From Novosphingobium nitrogenifigens DSM 19370 (GTDB lineage: Bacteria; Pseudomonadota; Alphaproteobacteria; Sphingomonadales; Sphingomonadaceae): a DNA stretch of 64,000 bases. Where the stretch lies: the NCBI RefSeq assembly GCF_000192575.1, contig NZ_GL876926.1:1250434-1314433 (forward strand), given 5' to 3'. This document shows, one piece after another, positions 28,511 to 38,106 of the stretch. Under the pieces are notes generated by a model. That model ran no database searches and was not told the origin of the DNA. It saw only the letters and a list, made by a program, of their open reading frames with translations. The position numbers were made by a program, and so were the translations under genes. Every line of letters starts with the position of its first letter. The stretch's first letter is position 1.

Positions 28511-30259
28511 ATGAAGGGGAGTTTCACGCGCGGCCTGACAGGTCTTGTCTCGCTCGCGGTTGCATTGGCAGCACCGGCCTTCGCGGAAAGCGGCCCGAGC
28601 AGCCAGGACATCAACAACGACGCGCAGTCGACCGGCGACGTCCTGAGCTACGGCATGGGTCCCTGGGCACAGCGTTTCAGCCCGATGACCCAGATCAACA
28701 CCACGACCGTGAAGAATCTGGTTCCCGCTTTCGCCTCTTCGCTCGGCGGTGAAAAACAGCGCGGTCAGGAAGCTCAGCCGATCGTTTACGACGGCATGAT
28801 CTACGTCACCGGTTCCTATTCGCGCGTCTTTGCTTTCGACGCCCGCACCGGCGACAAGAAGTGGGAATACGACGCCCGCCTGCCCGACGGCATCATGCCT
28901 TGCTGTGACGTGGTCAACCGCGGCGCCGCCATCCACGGCGACAAGATCATCTTCGCCACGCTCGACGCGCACCTCGTCGCGCTCAACCGCCACACCGGCA
29001 AGGTGATCTGGAACAAGACCATGGCCGATTATCAGGCCGGCTATTCCGCCACCGCCGCGCCGATGATCGTCAAGGACATGGTGATCTACGGCAACTCGGG
29101 CGGTGAATTCGGCATCGTGGGCAAGATCGAGGCCCGCAACGTCGACACCGGCGAACTGATCTGGGAACGTCCCACCGTCGAAGGCAACATCGGTACGCTC
29201 CACGGTCAGCCCAACGGCATGACCGGCAAGCTCAACGCGACCTGGACCGGCGACCTGTGGAAGACCGGCGGCGGTGCGACCTGGCTGGGCGGCACTTATG
29301 ACCCCTCGACCAACCTGATCTACATGGGCACGGGCAACCCGGGACCGTGGAACAGCCACATGCGTCCGGGCGACAACCTCTACACCAGCTCGACGCTGGC
29401 GATTGATGCCGACACCGGCGTGATCAAGTGGCACTATCAGACCACCCCGCACGACGGCTGGGACTTTGACGGGGTGAACGAATTCATTCCGTTCGACGCC
29501 ACGATCAACGGCAAGCCGATGAAGCTAGGCGCGAAAGCCGACCGTAACGGTTATTTCTACGTGCTCGACCGCTTGACCGGCAAGTTCATCAGCGCGTCGA
29601 AGTTCGTCATGCAGACGACCTGGGCCGACGGCATCAATCCCAAGACCGGTCGCCCCAACTTCACCGCCGACGGCCGCCCCGGTGCGCCCGAAGGTTCGGA
29701 AAAGGGCAAGGTCGTGTTCTCCTCGCCGAGCTTCCTTGGCGGCAAGAACTGGATGCCGATGGCCTATTCGCAGCAGACGGGCATGTTCTACATCCCGTCG
29801 AACGACTGGGGCATGGACATCTGGAACGAACCCATCGCCTACAAGAAGGGCGCGGCCTATCTCGGCGCGGGTTTCACCATCAAGCCGATCGCACCCGACC
29901 ATATCGGCGTGCTCCGCGCGATGGATCCGACCACCGGCAAGATCGCATGGGAATACAAGAACAAGGCTCCGCTCTGGGGCGGCGTCCTGACCACTGCGGG
30001 CGGTCTCGTGTTCACCGGCACCCCCGAAGGCTACCTCAAGGCGTTCGACGCCAAGACCGGCCAGGAACTGTGGAAGTTCCAGACCGGCTCGGGCGTGGTC
30101 GGCTCGCCAATCACCTGGGAAATGGACGGCGAACAGTATGTGGCCGTCATGTCCGGCTGGGGCGGCGCGGTTCCGCTTTGGGGTGGCGAAGTCGCCAAGA
30201 CGTTCAAGGAAATCAGCCAGGGCGGTTCGCTCTGGGTGTTCAAGCTGCCCAAGCAATGA
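28511..30259 (+). CDS. PQQ-dependent alcohol dehydrogenase, predicted lanthanide type (PedH/ExaA family)
   Basis: A 582-residue periplasmic quinoprotein oxidising primary alcohols to aldehydes. Signal peptide ends near APAFA (residue 25). The vicinal disulfide Cys131-Cys132 that contacts PQQ is present (MPCCDVV), and the eight-bladed propeller tryptophan-docking repeats are spread through the chain. The catalytic aspartate is Asp318 in GWDFDGVNE, and two residues on is Asp320. That extra acid is the established marker of lanthanide-binding enzymes (XoxF, PedH); calcium enzymes carry Ala, Ser or Thr there. ATG 28511 has AGGAG eight bases upstream. It follows pedF and the binding protein after a 265-base spacer with its own promoter, and no calcium-type paralogue occurs in the window. 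Confidence 0.92.
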   Translation: MKGSFTRGLTGLVSLAVALAAPAFAESGPSSQDINNDAQSTGDVLSYGMGPWAQRFSPMTQINTTTVKNLVPAFASSLGGEKQRGQEAQPIVYDGMIYVTGSYSRVFAFDARTGDKKWEYDARLPDGIMPCCDVVNRGAAIHGDKIIFATLDAHLVALNRHTGKVIWNKTMADYQAGYSATAAPMIVKDMVIYGNSGGEFGIVGKIEARNVDTGELIWERPTVEGNIGTLHGQPNGMTGKLNATWTGDLWKTGGGATWLGGTYDPSTNLIYMGTGNPGPWNSHMRPGDNLYTSSTLAIDADTGVIKWHYQTTPHDGWDFDGVNEFIPFDATINGKPMKLGAKADRNGYFYVLDRLTGKFISASKFVMQTTWADGINPKTGRPNFTADGRPGAPEGSEKGKVVFSSPSFLGGKNWMPMAYSQQTGMFYIPSNDWGMDIWNEPIAYKKGAAYLGAGFTIKPIAPDHIGVLRAMDPTTGKIAWEYKNKAPLWGGVLTTAGGLVFTGTPEGYLKAFDAKTGQELWKFQTGSGVVGSPITWEMDGEQYVAVMSGWGGAVPLWGGEVAKTFKEISQGGSLWVFKLPKQ

Positions 30260-30267
30260 TCGTGGTT

Positions 30268-30303
30268 CCCGCCGGTCCTGTCCCCATGGGACAGACCGGC
30301 GGG
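30268..30303 (+). promoter_or_regulatory. Strong hairpin between alcohol dehydrogenase and response regulator
   Basis: A 16-bp stem with one bulged C and a 3-base loop, beginning nine bases after the dehydrogenase stop. No T tract follows, so it may stabilise the abundant dehydrogenase mRNA or attenuate read-through into the regulator gene. Confidence 0.55.
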
Positions 30304-30422
30304 GTCACCCGCTCGATTGCCGGGGAGAAATCACCATTCACCAGATAGGCCAAACCACGAGCCGATCGGCTGGGACAAGCGCGGACCACCATGCTATGTT
30401 CAATTCTTTGAACGACAGGAAC

Positions 30423-31067
30423 ATGGTTGTGCCCATGGAGCGAGTACTGATTGTCGACGATCATTCCCTGGTCCGAGACGGTATGCGAAGCCTCCTGGAA
30501 ATCAGCTTTCCCGAGTGTGTCATTCTCGAAGCCGGTGCGCTGTCCGAAGCGATTGAAGCGCTCGAAGCCGCCGGTGAAGTCGACATGGTCCTCCTGGACC
30601 TCAACATTCCTGACGTTTCCCGCTTTTCCGGGCTGAACCGGTTGCGCGACAGTTTCCCGAGCATTCCGGTCGTGATGGTTTCAGGTGCGCTCGACCGCAT
30701 CACCGTGCGCGAGGCGCTCGCCGCCGGGGCTGCGGGGTTCATCCCGAAATCACTGAAGCGCGCGGAAATCGTCGAAGCCTTGCGACAGGTCCTCGAAGGG
30801 GAAATCTACATCCCCAACATTCTCGAAGAGGACAACGAGGATGCCCGCGAACGCGCGTCGATCCTCGCCCGTATCGAGGCCCTGACCCCGCAGCAGAAAG
30901 TCGTGCTGCGCCATCTCGTCAACGGCAAGCTTAACAAGCAGATCGCGTTCGAGCTCGACGTCTCGATGACCACGGTCAAGGCGCACGTTTCGGCGATCCT
31001 GCAAAAGCTCAACGCCTATTCCCGCACACAGGCGGTCATTCTCGCCAATCGGGTGGGCTTCCAGTAA
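30423..31067 (+). CDS. LuxR-family response regulator (AgmR/ErbR/PedR1-like)
   Basis: A 214-residue two-component regulator. The receiver domain has VDDHS at the start, phospho-acceptor Asp59 in MVLLDLNIPD and the conserved lysine in FIPKS. A C-terminal LuxR helix-turn-helix follows (LTPQQKVVLRHLVNGKLNKQIA). Regulators of this type control quinoprotein ethanol oxidation in Pseudomonas (ErbR/AgmR, PedR1), which fits its position after the dehydrogenase. The start is uncertain between ATG 30423, GTG 30429 and ATG 30435; AGGA is best spaced for the GTG. The kinase partner is probably the convergent gene downstream. Confidence 0.9.
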   Translation: MVVPMERVLIVDDHSLVRDGMRSLLEISFPECVILEAGALSEAIEALEAAGEVDMVLLDLNIPDVSRFSGLNRLRDSFPSIPVVMVSGALDRITVREALAAGAAGFIPKSLKRAEIVEALRQVLEGEIYIPNILEEDNEDARERASILARIEALTPQQKVVLRHLVNGKLNKQIAFELDVSMTTVKAHVSAILQKLNAYSRTQAVILANRVGFQ

Positions 31068-31088
31068 TCTTGGCTCTTGCCGGGTCGC

Positions 31089-31130
31089 AAAACGAAACGC
31101 CCCGGGCTTGCGTCCGGGGCGTTTCGTTTT
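31089..31130. terminator. Bidirectional terminator between regulator and kinase genes
   Basis: A perfect 17-bp stem (arms beginning AAAACGAAACGCCCCGG) with an 8-base loop. A-tracts on the left arm and T-tracts on the right serve both convergent genes. Confidence 0.92.
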
Positions 31131-31156
31131 AACCTGGCTGCGGCTCTCCTGCGAAA

Positions 31157-33406
31157 TCAGCTCAAGAGCGTCCTGATCAGAGCGCGCAATTGCGCGGGCT
31201 TTACAGGCTTTTGCAGCATGGGCAGCGCGGCCTGCTGGATGCGCCCCTTCACTTCCTCGCTGCGGTCGGCCGAAATGATCAGCGCGGGCACCGGCGCACC
31301 GATCCGCGCGCGCAGTTCGGCAATGATGTCATCGCCCAGCTTGCCGTCGTCGAGGTGATAGTCAGCAATGATCAAGGCGGGTGGCCATCCCGGCACGCTT
31401 CCGCCCTCGACCCGTTCCATCAGCGCCTCAAGCGAATGCGCGGTGATGACGCGATAGGACCAGCGTTCGAGCAGAGCCTCCATCCCGCGCAGGATCGACG
31501 GGTCGTTGTCGATGATGACGATGCTGCCGGTCTGTCCGGCGACTTCTGCCCGTTCGCGGGAGCGCGACAATGGCGGTGCCTCGCGCACAGGCTCGCCGAT
31601 CGGCACGCGGACGGCGAACTGCGATCCGACCCCAGGTGTCGAGGTCACTTCGATCCGATGCCCCAGCGTCTGGCTGGCACGCTGAACAATCGCGAGGCCA
31701 AGCCCGTTGCCGGGCGTCGAGCGGTCGGGATTGACCCGGCGGAATTCCTCGAAAATCGTGGTCAGGTGCTGCGGCTGGATTCCCGGACCGCTATCGCACA
31801 CGGCAATCCGCGCTTCCCCATCCTCGCACATGACATCGATCGAGACTTCGCCCTCGCGGGTGTAGCGCAAGGCATTCGACAGGAAATTCTGCAGGATACG
31901 GCGCAACATGCGAATGTCCGAACGCACCCACAGCCCGGTATCGGGAATGCGCAGGATCAGTCCGGCCTGTTTCGCCTGGGTCGCGAATTCGATGCGTAGC
32001 GCGCCCAGCATTCGGTCGAGCTCGATCGTGGTTACTTCAGGTTTCACCGCCCCGGCATCGAGCCGGGAAATCTCGAACAAGGCCTCCAGCAGTTCCTCGA
32101 CCGAATCAAGCGCCACCCCGGTCTGGCGCACCAGCGCTCGCGTGGGCAGCGCCAGCCGCCGCTCGCTCAGCGCCGCAACGAAAAGCCGCGCCGCGTTGAG
32201 CGGTTGCAAGAGATCGTGACTGGCAGCGGCAAGGAAGCTCGTCTTCGATCGATTGGCATGTTCGGCCGCCGTCTTGGCGGACATCAGCTGCGCCTCGACC
32301 GCGCGCCTTTCGGCGACTTCGGCTTCGAGCTCACGCGTGCGCTCGGTGACGCGCCGCTCAAGAGTTTCGGCCGCTTCCCGCAAAGTCTTTTCGTAAAGCT
32401 GACGGTCGGTCACATCGTCGAAGCTATAGGCCATGCCGCCCGGTTCGATCGGCGTCGAACGGATCTCGACCACGCGCGCGCCCAGACGACAGGTCCGCGA
32501 TTGCCGCTCGCCCGGCGCCGCCCGCCAGTCGAGAATGCCCGGTTCGTCGAGCCCGAGCGCGCGGCAATGCTCGACCAGCCCCGCATGGGTCGCAATCGGG
32601 CGATGATCCTCGCGCAAGCCGAGCAGACGGGCAAGTCCGCCGTTATAGACCTGAAGCCCGTGCTTGTGGTCATAGAGACAGACCCCTTCGGAAAGGGTGT
32701 CGAGCGTCGATTGCAAGGCGAGGTTGTGTTCGCCCAGATGCCGAGCATGTTGACGAGCTTCTGCGGCCTTGACCTCGGTAATGTCGGTATAGATCCCGAC
32801 GACGCCGCCCTCGGACGTGCGCATCTCGTTGATCTGGAACCAGCGCCCGTCGCTCAAGGCCTGAATATGGATCCCGCGCGCCAGCGTGTGACGCGCCATG
32901 CGATCGGCAACCCAGCGATCCGGGGACACGAGCGAGCCGATCGTGCGCCCCCGCTCGGCGACCGCGCGGGCGAGTTCGCTGAATTGCAGGTCGTCGGAAA
33001 GCTCGGCGATTTCGGGCCAGAGCCGCCGGAAAGCCGCATTGCACACGACCAGACGGTCGTTGCCGTCATAGATCGCAAACCCGTCGGACAAGGATTCAAT
33101 CGCGTCACGCAGACGGGTTCGTGCTTCCTCGGCAACGCGATGGGCCAGGGCAAGGCTGGAATTGGCCCGCGACAGCTGATCCAGGGCGGATTCGAGCGCT
33201 GCCGTGCGATCGCGTACCAGCGCCTCGAGCGAAATCGCCGTTTCGAACATCGAAAAGGCATTGCCCTCGAACGAACTCGCCCGTTCGATGCGGTCGATCA
33301 ACGCGGCATTGATGACTTCGAGTTGCTGGACGCGGGCGCGCAGCGACACCACGTCATCTTCCGGTTCGTTTCCGGCAAGGCCCCAGTTTACCGGCTGCCG
33401 GCTCAT
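31157..33406 (-). CDS. Hybrid sensor histidine kinase, NahK/ErcS' type
   Basis: A 749-residue cytoplasmic kinase: an N-terminal coiled coil (about 18-100), two PAS domains (about 100-210 and 225-340), a second coil, a HisKA domain with His397 in AAASHDLLQPLNA, an ATPase domain with PGNGLGLAIV near 565, and a C-terminal receiver with Asp682 (IIADYHLDDG). The HDLxQP phosphorylation box and the PAS/coil layout resemble NahK/ErcS' kinases linked to quinoprotein ethanol oxidation in Pseudomonas. No membrane segments are seen. Its ATG overlaps the FIST stop (ATGA), so FIST and kinase are coupled, and FIST may supply the sensory input. Confidence 0.92.
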   Translation of the reverse strand: MSRQPVNWGLAGNEPEDDVVSLRARVQQLEVINAALIDRIERASSFEGNAFSMFETAISLEALVRDRTAALESALDQLSRANSSLALAHRVAEEARTRLRDAIESLSDGFAIYDGNDRLVVCNAAFRRLWPEIAELSDDLQFSELARAVAERGRTIGSLVSPDRWVADRMARHTLARGIHIQALSDGRWFQINEMRTSEGGVVGIYTDITEVKAAEARQHARHLGEHNLALQSTLDTLSEGVCLYDHKHGLQVYNGGLARLLGLREDHRPIATHAGLVEHCRALGLDEPGILDWRAAPGERQSRTCRLGARVVEIRSTPIEPGGMAYSFDDVTDRQLYEKTLREAAETLERRVTERTRELEAEVAERRAVEAQLMSAKTAAEHANRSKTSFLAAASHDLLQPLNAARLFVAALSERRLALPTRALVRQTGVALDSVEELLEALFEISRLDAGAVKPEVTTIELDRMLGALRIEFATQAKQAGLILRIPDTGLWVRSDIRMLRRILQNFLSNALRYTREGEVSIDVMCEDGEARIAVCDSGPGIQPQHLTTIFEEFRRVNPDRSTPGNGLGLAIVQRASQTLGHRIEVTSTPGVGSQFAVRVPIGEPVREAPPLSRSRERAEVAGQTGSIVIIDNDPSILRGMEALLERWSYRVITAHSLEALMERVEGGSVPGWPPALIIADYHLDDGKLGDDIIAELRARIGAPVPALIISADRSEEVKGRIQQAALPMLQKPVKPAQLRALIRTLLS

Positions 33407-34590
33407 CGGCCGATGGCGAGACCGCTCAGGGTCTGGTTGATATGCGCAGCGCGGAACTGCTCGCCATAGGTGTTGAAGCCGACCACACCGCGACGGCTGT
33501 AAAGCTGGGACACGGCGCCCGACATCTGCCGGCTTTCGGCATCGATGCGATTGAGCACGCAATCGAACCCGATCACGTGGTCAATCTCGCCCACTTCGGT
33601 CTCGATCTCGTCGAACATGGCTTCAAGCTGGCTCAGGCGGTCGACCGGCTCGCCAACGGTCAGCACCACGCCAACGTCGATCGCGCAATAGAAGGTCAGG
33701 CTGCCGTCCCCGTTCACCGACTGGATCGCGCGGACGTAATGATTGCCTCCGGCGCGCACCATCGGCGGATGGGCCGCGAAAAACGCGGAATCGAGCGGCC
33801 CCGGACCGCCTCCGGCGACGCGACGATATTCCTCTGCCGCAGGGCGGGCGTTGATCTCGTAGACGACCCGCTCCTTGGGATCGGCCGCAGTCACGACCAT
33901 CTTGTCGCCACCGGGCAGATAATGATGCGCGCTGAACGCCCGCAGGGGGCGGCGGCTCGCCAGCATGACGACGACCGCTGCGTCGTGGAGGAAGCGCCCG
34001 CCGACCATGACAGCCGTCTCGCGGAACCGCATTCCGTCACCCGACGAGCCCCCGACCAGCAGGGTCTTGCCCAGGGCGTCCTGCACCGTCATCGCCAGGA
34101 GTTCCTCGCGATGGGACAGCCCGTCGACCAGAAACAGCGCGGCCTGATTGACGAATCCTTCGACGATCAGGCTTTCACGCGTCATCTGACTGGCCAGGAC
34201 ACGGATCGCCTGCCCGCCCACTGCGGGATCGAACCGGTCGAGATCGTCGAAACAGTGGATCGCCATGCGAAAACTGTCTGCGGGAAAACCGATGAAGACC
34301 ACACTGTCTTCATCATAGCCGCGATCACTGAGTTCGCCTGCACTGGTGCAACCGACCAGAGGGACCTGTCCGACAATGTTCTGCAGGGATCGGGCAAAGG
34401 GCTGTTTCGCGAAACGGTGCGAACAGAAGATGAGACCGCCGGCCAATGCGCGCCCGGACAGCTTCCGCGCCAGATCGGCGACGACCATCTCCGGGTCACC
34501 ACAATGCGACGTGATGACGATCAGTTCATCCAAGACGCCGGCTTCCGCCAATCTCGCTCTCCCGAAATGCCCGATTTTCGGGTCTAACAC
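33403..34590 (-). CDS. FIST-domain signal-transduction protein
   Basis: A 395-residue protein with the FIST N-terminal domain (GGLIFCSHRFAKQP, VPLVGCTSAGELSDRGYDEDSV) and FIST C-terminal domain (region about 225-370). FIST is a predicted small-ligand sensor. An equivalent FIST gene neighbours the ErcS' kinase in Pseudomonas aeruginosa, so the pair is conserved. The annotated start is GTG 34590, but a TTG at 34551 has a better ribosome site (GGGAGAG) and would remove 13 residues before the conserved part. It lies upstream of and is coupled to the kinase gene. Confidence 0.88.
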   Translation of the reverse strand: MLDPKIGHFGRARLAEAGVLDELIVITSHCGDPEMVVADLARKLSGRALAGGLIFCSHRFAKQPFARSLQNIVGQVPLVGCTSAGELSDRGYDEDSVVFIGFPADSFRMAIHCFDDLDRFDPAVGGQAIRVLASQMTRESLIVEGFVNQAALFLVDGLSHREELLAMTVQDALGKTLLVGGSSGDGMRFRETAVMVGGRFLHDAAVVVMLASRRPLRAFSAHHYLPGGDKMVVTAADPKERVVYEINARPAAEEYRRVAGGGPGPLDSAFFAAHPPMVRAGGNHYVRAIQSVNGDGSLTFYCAIDVGVVLTVGEPVDRLSQLEAMFDEIETEVGEIDHVIGFDCVLNRIDAESRQMSGAVSQLYSRRGVVGFNTYGEQFRAAHINQTLSGLAIGR

Positions 34591-34687
34591 GGTCGTTTAG
34601 CGCACCCTGGCCGATCAGCCAAGCGCCAATGACGCATGTTCGACCATTGCCGGCGGGCGGGACGCTACGGAATGCGGCCGCGGCGCC

Positions 34688-35149
34688 TCAGCTCCCGCCG
34701 CTTGCCTCGGGAACCCAGGTATCACCCCGCGGGGGATCCCCGGCTGCTTCCAGAACCGCCGCTTCCTCGTCGGTGAAGACCCGGCTGCGCACGATGAAGC
34801 GAAACCCTTCGGGCGCTTCGAGGCTCATGCCCGCGCCGCGCCCGGGAACGACATCGATCGTCACCTGGGTATGGCGCCAATATTCGAACTGGGTGGCTCC
34901 GATCCAGACCGGAATGTCCTTGCCTATCACCCCGAGCAGGACATCCTGCCCGCCGACACGGAATTCCCCGCGCTGGTAACACATTGGCGCCGACCCATCG
35001 CAACACCCCCCGGATTGATGGAACATCAGCGGCCCGTGGACCGCCTCCAGCTTCGCCATCAGCTCGAGCGCCTCGGGCGAGGCCAGAATGCGTGGCGGAA
35101 GAGTTGCGTCGGCAGGGGAAACAGACTGGCTCGAAAGGGTCTCGGTCAT
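34688..35149 (-). CDS. DUF779 family protein, aldehyde-dehydrogenase-associated
   Basis: A 153-residue protein of the DUF779 family. A characteristic cysteine cluster HQSGGCCDGSAPMC sits near residues 45-60, followed by GVIGKDIPVWIG and a RSRVFTDEEAAVLEA region. Family genes are usually found beside ExaC/AldA-type aldehyde dehydrogenases, as here, but the function is unknown; the cysteines suggest metal binding or redox chemistry. The ATG at 35149 has GGGAG eight bases upstream and is preferred to ATG 35167. It may be cotranscribed with the EthD-like gene. Confidence 0.88.
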   Translation of the reverse strand: MTETLSSQSVSPADATLPPRILASPEALELMAKLEAVHGPLMFHQSGGCCDGSAPMCYQRGEFRVGGQDVLLGVIGKDIPVWIGATQFEYWRHTQVTIDVVPGRGAGMSLEAPEGFRFIVRSRVFTDEEAAVLEAAGDPPRGDTWVPEASGGS

Positions 35150-35225
35150 CGTCGGGGCTCCCGGCAACCCGCGTTCCGACAGACAAAGTCGCTGCCGATC
35201 GCGGGTTGCCCTGGTTGGGCTGGAA

Positions 35226-35555
35226 TCAGGTCGTCGTGCCCGCCACCACGGTCACGCCACCCGTTGCGAAATTGGCAAGATCGGCGACGGCCGCCTGCCC
35301 CTCGGGCGACCCCATCGATGCTGCCATTTGCTCGGCACTGTCGAAATAGAGCTGAGCGATACGGTAGAAGGCAGGCTTGCTGCCGTCTGGATTGGGCAGG
35401 CCCTTGATGAGCACCGCATTGGCAAGACCCGCGATCTTGTCGACCAGCGGCAAGTGGGTCTGCGCATAATAGGCCTCGAACGCTGCCGGATCGGTGGGCT
35501 CGTTATAGAGCACGTTCAACACGATCTGGCTGTTCGCGGCGCTGTCTTCCGCCAT
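35226..35555 (-). CDS. EthD-like small protein
   Basis: A 109-residue protein of the dimeric alpha/beta barrel EthD family, recognised from YNEPTDPAAFEAYYAQTHLPLVDKIAGL and the ending ATGGVTVVAG. EthD itself is needed for ethyl tert-butyl ether degradation in Rhodococcus, but most homologues have no known role. The ATG at 35555 has GGAG eight bases upstream. Its position between an aldehyde dehydrogenase and DUF779, on the same strand, suggests a part in aldehyde or alcohol metabolism; this is inference. Confidence 0.8.
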   Translation of the reverse strand: MAEDSAANSQIVLNVLYNEPTDPAAFEAYYAQTHLPLVDKIAGLANAVLIKGLPNPDGSKPAFYRIAQLYFDSAEQMAASMGSPEGQAAVADLANFATGGVTVVAGTTT

Positions 35556-35651
35556 GTTCCTGTCTCCTGTCGATGGCCTCATGCGGCGGCCTGCCGCACC
35601 TCGTCCCTATGTTCGACAGGATGCACGCCCCGCGCGACGCCTGCAATATGG

Positions 35652-35698
35652 TCAAGAAATACAAAGACGGACGGCATGCGCACCCGCACATGCCGTCC
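35652..35698 (-). terminator. Terminator after the aldehyde dehydrogenase gene
   Basis: A perfect 10-bp stem (GGACGGCATG / CATGCCGTCC) with a 10-base loop at 35669-35698. On the minus strand it is followed by GTCTTTGTATTTC, a moderately T-rich tail. Confidence 0.6.
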
Positions 35699-35710
35699 CC
35701 GTTCACACGA

Positions 35711-37231
35711 TCAGAAGAAGCCGAGCTTCTTGGGGCTGTAGCTGACCAGCAGGTTTTTGGTCTGCTGATAGTGGTCGAGCATCATCTTGTGGGTTTCGCG
35801 ACCGATGCCCGACTGCTTGTACCCGCCGAACGCGGCATGGGCCGGATAGGCGTGGTAGCAGTTGGTCCAGACGCGACCGGCCTGGATTTCACGGCCGAAG
35901 CGGTAGCAGGTGTTGGCATTGCGGCTCCACACCCCGGCGCCGAGACCGAACGCGGTGTCGTTGGCGATCGCCAGCGCTTCCTCGTCAGTCTTGAAGGTGG
36001 TGACGGCCAGAACCGGGCCGAAGATTTCTTCCTGGAACACGCGCATCCGGTTGTGGCCCTTGAGCACGGTCGGGGTCACGTAATAGCCACCCTCGAGTTC
36101 ACCGGTGTGAACCGCGCGGGTCCCGCCGGTCAGCACTTCGGCGCCTTCGTCGCGACCGATCGCGATGTAGGACAGGATCTTTTCGAGCTGGTCGTTCGAC
36201 GCCTGCGCACCGATCATCGTCGCCGGATCGAGCGGGCTGCCCATCTTGATCGCTTCGACCCGCGCGATCGCGCGTTCGATGAAGCGGTCGTAGATCGATT
36301 CGTGGATCAGCGCGCGGCTCGGGCAGGTGCAGACTTCGCCCTGGTTGAGCGCGAACATGGTGAACCCTTCGAGCGCCTTGTCGAAGAAGTCATCGTCTTC
36401 ATCCGCCACGTCGGCAAAGAAGATGTTCGGGCTCTTGCCGCCCAGTTCCAGCGTCACCGGAATGATGTTTTCGCTGGCATACTGCATGATCAGGCGGCCG
36501 GTGGTGGTTTCACCGGTGAAGGCGATCTTGGCGATGCGCTTGCTGGTCGCAAGGGGCTTGCCCGCTTCGATGCCGAAGCCGTTGACGATGTTGAGCGTAC
36601 CGGCGGGCAGGATGTCGGCGATCAGTTCGGCAAGAACGAGGATCGACATCGGGGTCTGCTCGGCAGGCTTGAGCACCACGCAGTTGCCCGCAGCCAGAGC
36701 CGGAGCCAGCTTCCACGCGGCCATCAGGATCGGGAAGTTCCACGGGATGATCTGCCCCACCACGCCCAGCGGTTCGTGGAAGTGATAGGCGACAGTGTCA
36801 TGATCGATTTCGCCGATCGAGCCTTCCTGTGCGCGGATGCAGCCCGCGAAATAGCGGAAGTGGTCGATGGCGAGCGGAATGTCGGCAACAGTGGTTTCGC
36901 GGATCGGCTTGCCGTTGTCGATCGTTTCGACAAGAGCGAGGAGGTCGAGATTGGCTTCGAGACGGTCGGCAACCTTGAGCAGGATGTTCGAGCGTTCGGT
37001 CGGCGAAGTACGACCCCAGGCGGCACGCGCGGCATGGGCCGCGTCGAGCGCGAGTTCGATGTCTTCGGCTGTGCCGCGTGCGATCTGACAGACCGGCTTG
37101 CCGGTCACCGGCGAGATGTTGTCGAAATACTGCCCGCGAACCGGAGCGACCCACTTGCCGCCGATGAAGTTTTCAAAACGTTCCTTGATCGGCGAATTTG
37201 CGGCAAACTTGCTGATGGCCTCTTGCAGCAT
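35711..37231 (-). CDS. exaC: NAD-dependent aldehyde dehydrogenase, ExaC/AldA type
   Basis: A 506-residue cytoplasmic aldehyde dehydrogenase that would oxidise the aldehyde made by the alcohol dehydrogenase to the acid. The general base Glu262 is in LELGGKSPN and the catalytic Cys301 in [10 protein letters not shown]; the C-terminal [13 protein letters not shown] and the ending YSPKKLGFF are typical of ExaC/acetaldehyde dehydrogenase II. ATG 37231 is chosen over ATG 37249 because AAAGGAGAG precedes it at five bases and is formed by the codons after the upstream ATG. The long 5' spacer (37232-37419) should hold its promoter. Confidence 0.93.
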   Translation of the reverse strand: MLQEAISKFAANSPIKERFENFIGGKWVAPVRGQYFDNISPVTGKPVCQIARGTAEDIELALDAAHAARAAWGRTSPTERSNILLKVADRLEANLDLLALVETIDNGKPIRETTVADIPLAIDHFRYFAGCIRAQEGSIGEIDHDTVAYHFHEPLGVVGQIIPWNFPILMAAWKLAPALAAGNCVVLKPAEQTPMSILVLAELIADILPAGTLNIVNGFGIEAGKPLATSKRIAKIAFTGETTTGRLIMQYASENIIPVTLELGGKSPNIFFADVADEDDDFFDKALEGFTMFALNQGEVCTCPSRALIHESIYDRFIERAIARVEAIKMGSPLDPATMIGAQASNDQLEKILSYIAIGRDEGAEVLTGGTRAVHTGELEGGYYVTPTVLKGHNRMRVFQEEIFGPVLAVTTFKTDEEALAIANDTAFGLGAGVWSRNANTCYRFGREIQAGRVWTNCYHAYPAHAAFGGYKQSGIGRETHKMMLDHYQQTKNLLVSYSPKKLGFF

Positions 37232-37419
37232 CGAACTCTCCTTTGACATTCCGCCGCGCCCTGACCGGATCCGAAAAAGCCGTGCCGGGCGCGGTTCGAA
37301 AACTGGTAACTCTGTCGTCTTAACGGCGTCCGCACCGGGGTTTACCGCAGGGACTATCCACCTCGGACGTACAGCACGAAATTGCGCGTCACCCCTACCC
37401 GCGCCAATCGTACTTTAGG

Positions 37420-38046
37420 TCAAGACGCGTTCCGGACCTGCGCCACGGAGACCGTTTCCGGGACCACCTGCACCAGCGCGCGACCCGCATCGTGCCATCC
37501 GTCGATGCCTTCGGCGAACCAGAACACATTGGCGACACCTGCACGGGCAAGGCGGCGCGAAGCGTTCCAGCTCATCCAGCAGTCGGCACGGCAAAAGACC
37601 ACGATCGGCCAGTCGGGATGATCGTGGCGGACCGCCTCGACACGGGCGGTCAAGGCCGACCAGAGAAGCGGATCGACCACGCCCCGTCCGGTTTCGGGAA
37701 ACCACAGGGAACCCGGTATCGTGTCATGCGATTCGGCGAGCATCCATCGCCCGCTGGTCCGGTCGAGATGACCTCCCTCTGCCGGCAGGACATCGAGAAA
37801 CAGAGCGTCCTTTCCCGGATGCAGGCGCAAGGCGCGATCGAGCGGCATGGAAATCGCCGGAGTGGGCGCACGATCGATCACCGCGCGATAACGCGTGGCA
37901 CGAAACCCCAGCCTGTCGAACAGCGGCAACTCCTGCGTGGAGGCCTCCATCGCGCTCGCCCTGACGCCGAAAGCCACTCCGGCCAGCAGCATTGCTCCTG
38001 CAAGAACGCGTCTGCGCTCCACTTTCCGTCGCACCGTCACACGCAC
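37420..38046 (-). CDS. Rhodanese-like protein of PQQ-dependent catabolism (CxxCW-motif family)
   Basis: A 208-residue exported protein with a basic/hydrophobic N-terminus (RRRVLAGAMLLAGVAFG) and a rhodanese-like domain whose active loop reads FCRADCWMSWNASRRL, with two cysteines before a tryptophan. This is the protein family described as PQQ-dependent catabolism-associated CXXCW motif protein; its exact reaction is unknown. The start is taken as GTG 38046 because GGGAG lies seven bases upstream; the frame is open to 38103. It is divergent from the SoxYZ-like gene and may share a promoter region with it. Transfer of sulfur or thiol redox chemistry are both possible. Confidence 0.82.
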   Translation of the reverse strand: MRVTVRRKVERRRVLAGAMLLAGVAFGVRASAMEASTQELPLFDRLGFRATRYRAVIDRAPTPAISMPLDRALRLHPGKDALFLDVLPAEGGHLDRTSGRWMLAESHDTIPGSLWFPETGRGVVDPLLWSALTARVEAVRHDHPDWPIVVFCRADCWMSWNASRRLARAGVANVFWFAEGIDGWHDAGRALVQVVPETVSVAQVRNAS

Positions 38047-38056
38047 ATCCCTACTC

Positions 38057-38080
38057 CCTTGGTACAGTTCTAGACCAAAG
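38057..38080. promoter_or_regulatory. Inverted repeat in the divergent rhodanese/SoxYZ-like promoter
   Basis: CCTTGG and CCAAAG arms, 12 bases apart, lie in the 60-base spacer between the divergent starts. The arms resemble those of the inverted repeat upstream of pqqA (45373-45400), though the spacing differs by about two bases. A site for the LuxR-type regulator is possible. Confidence 0.3.
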
Positions 38081-38106
38081 CGCGGCCCGCTAAATTGCCA
38101 CATGGT

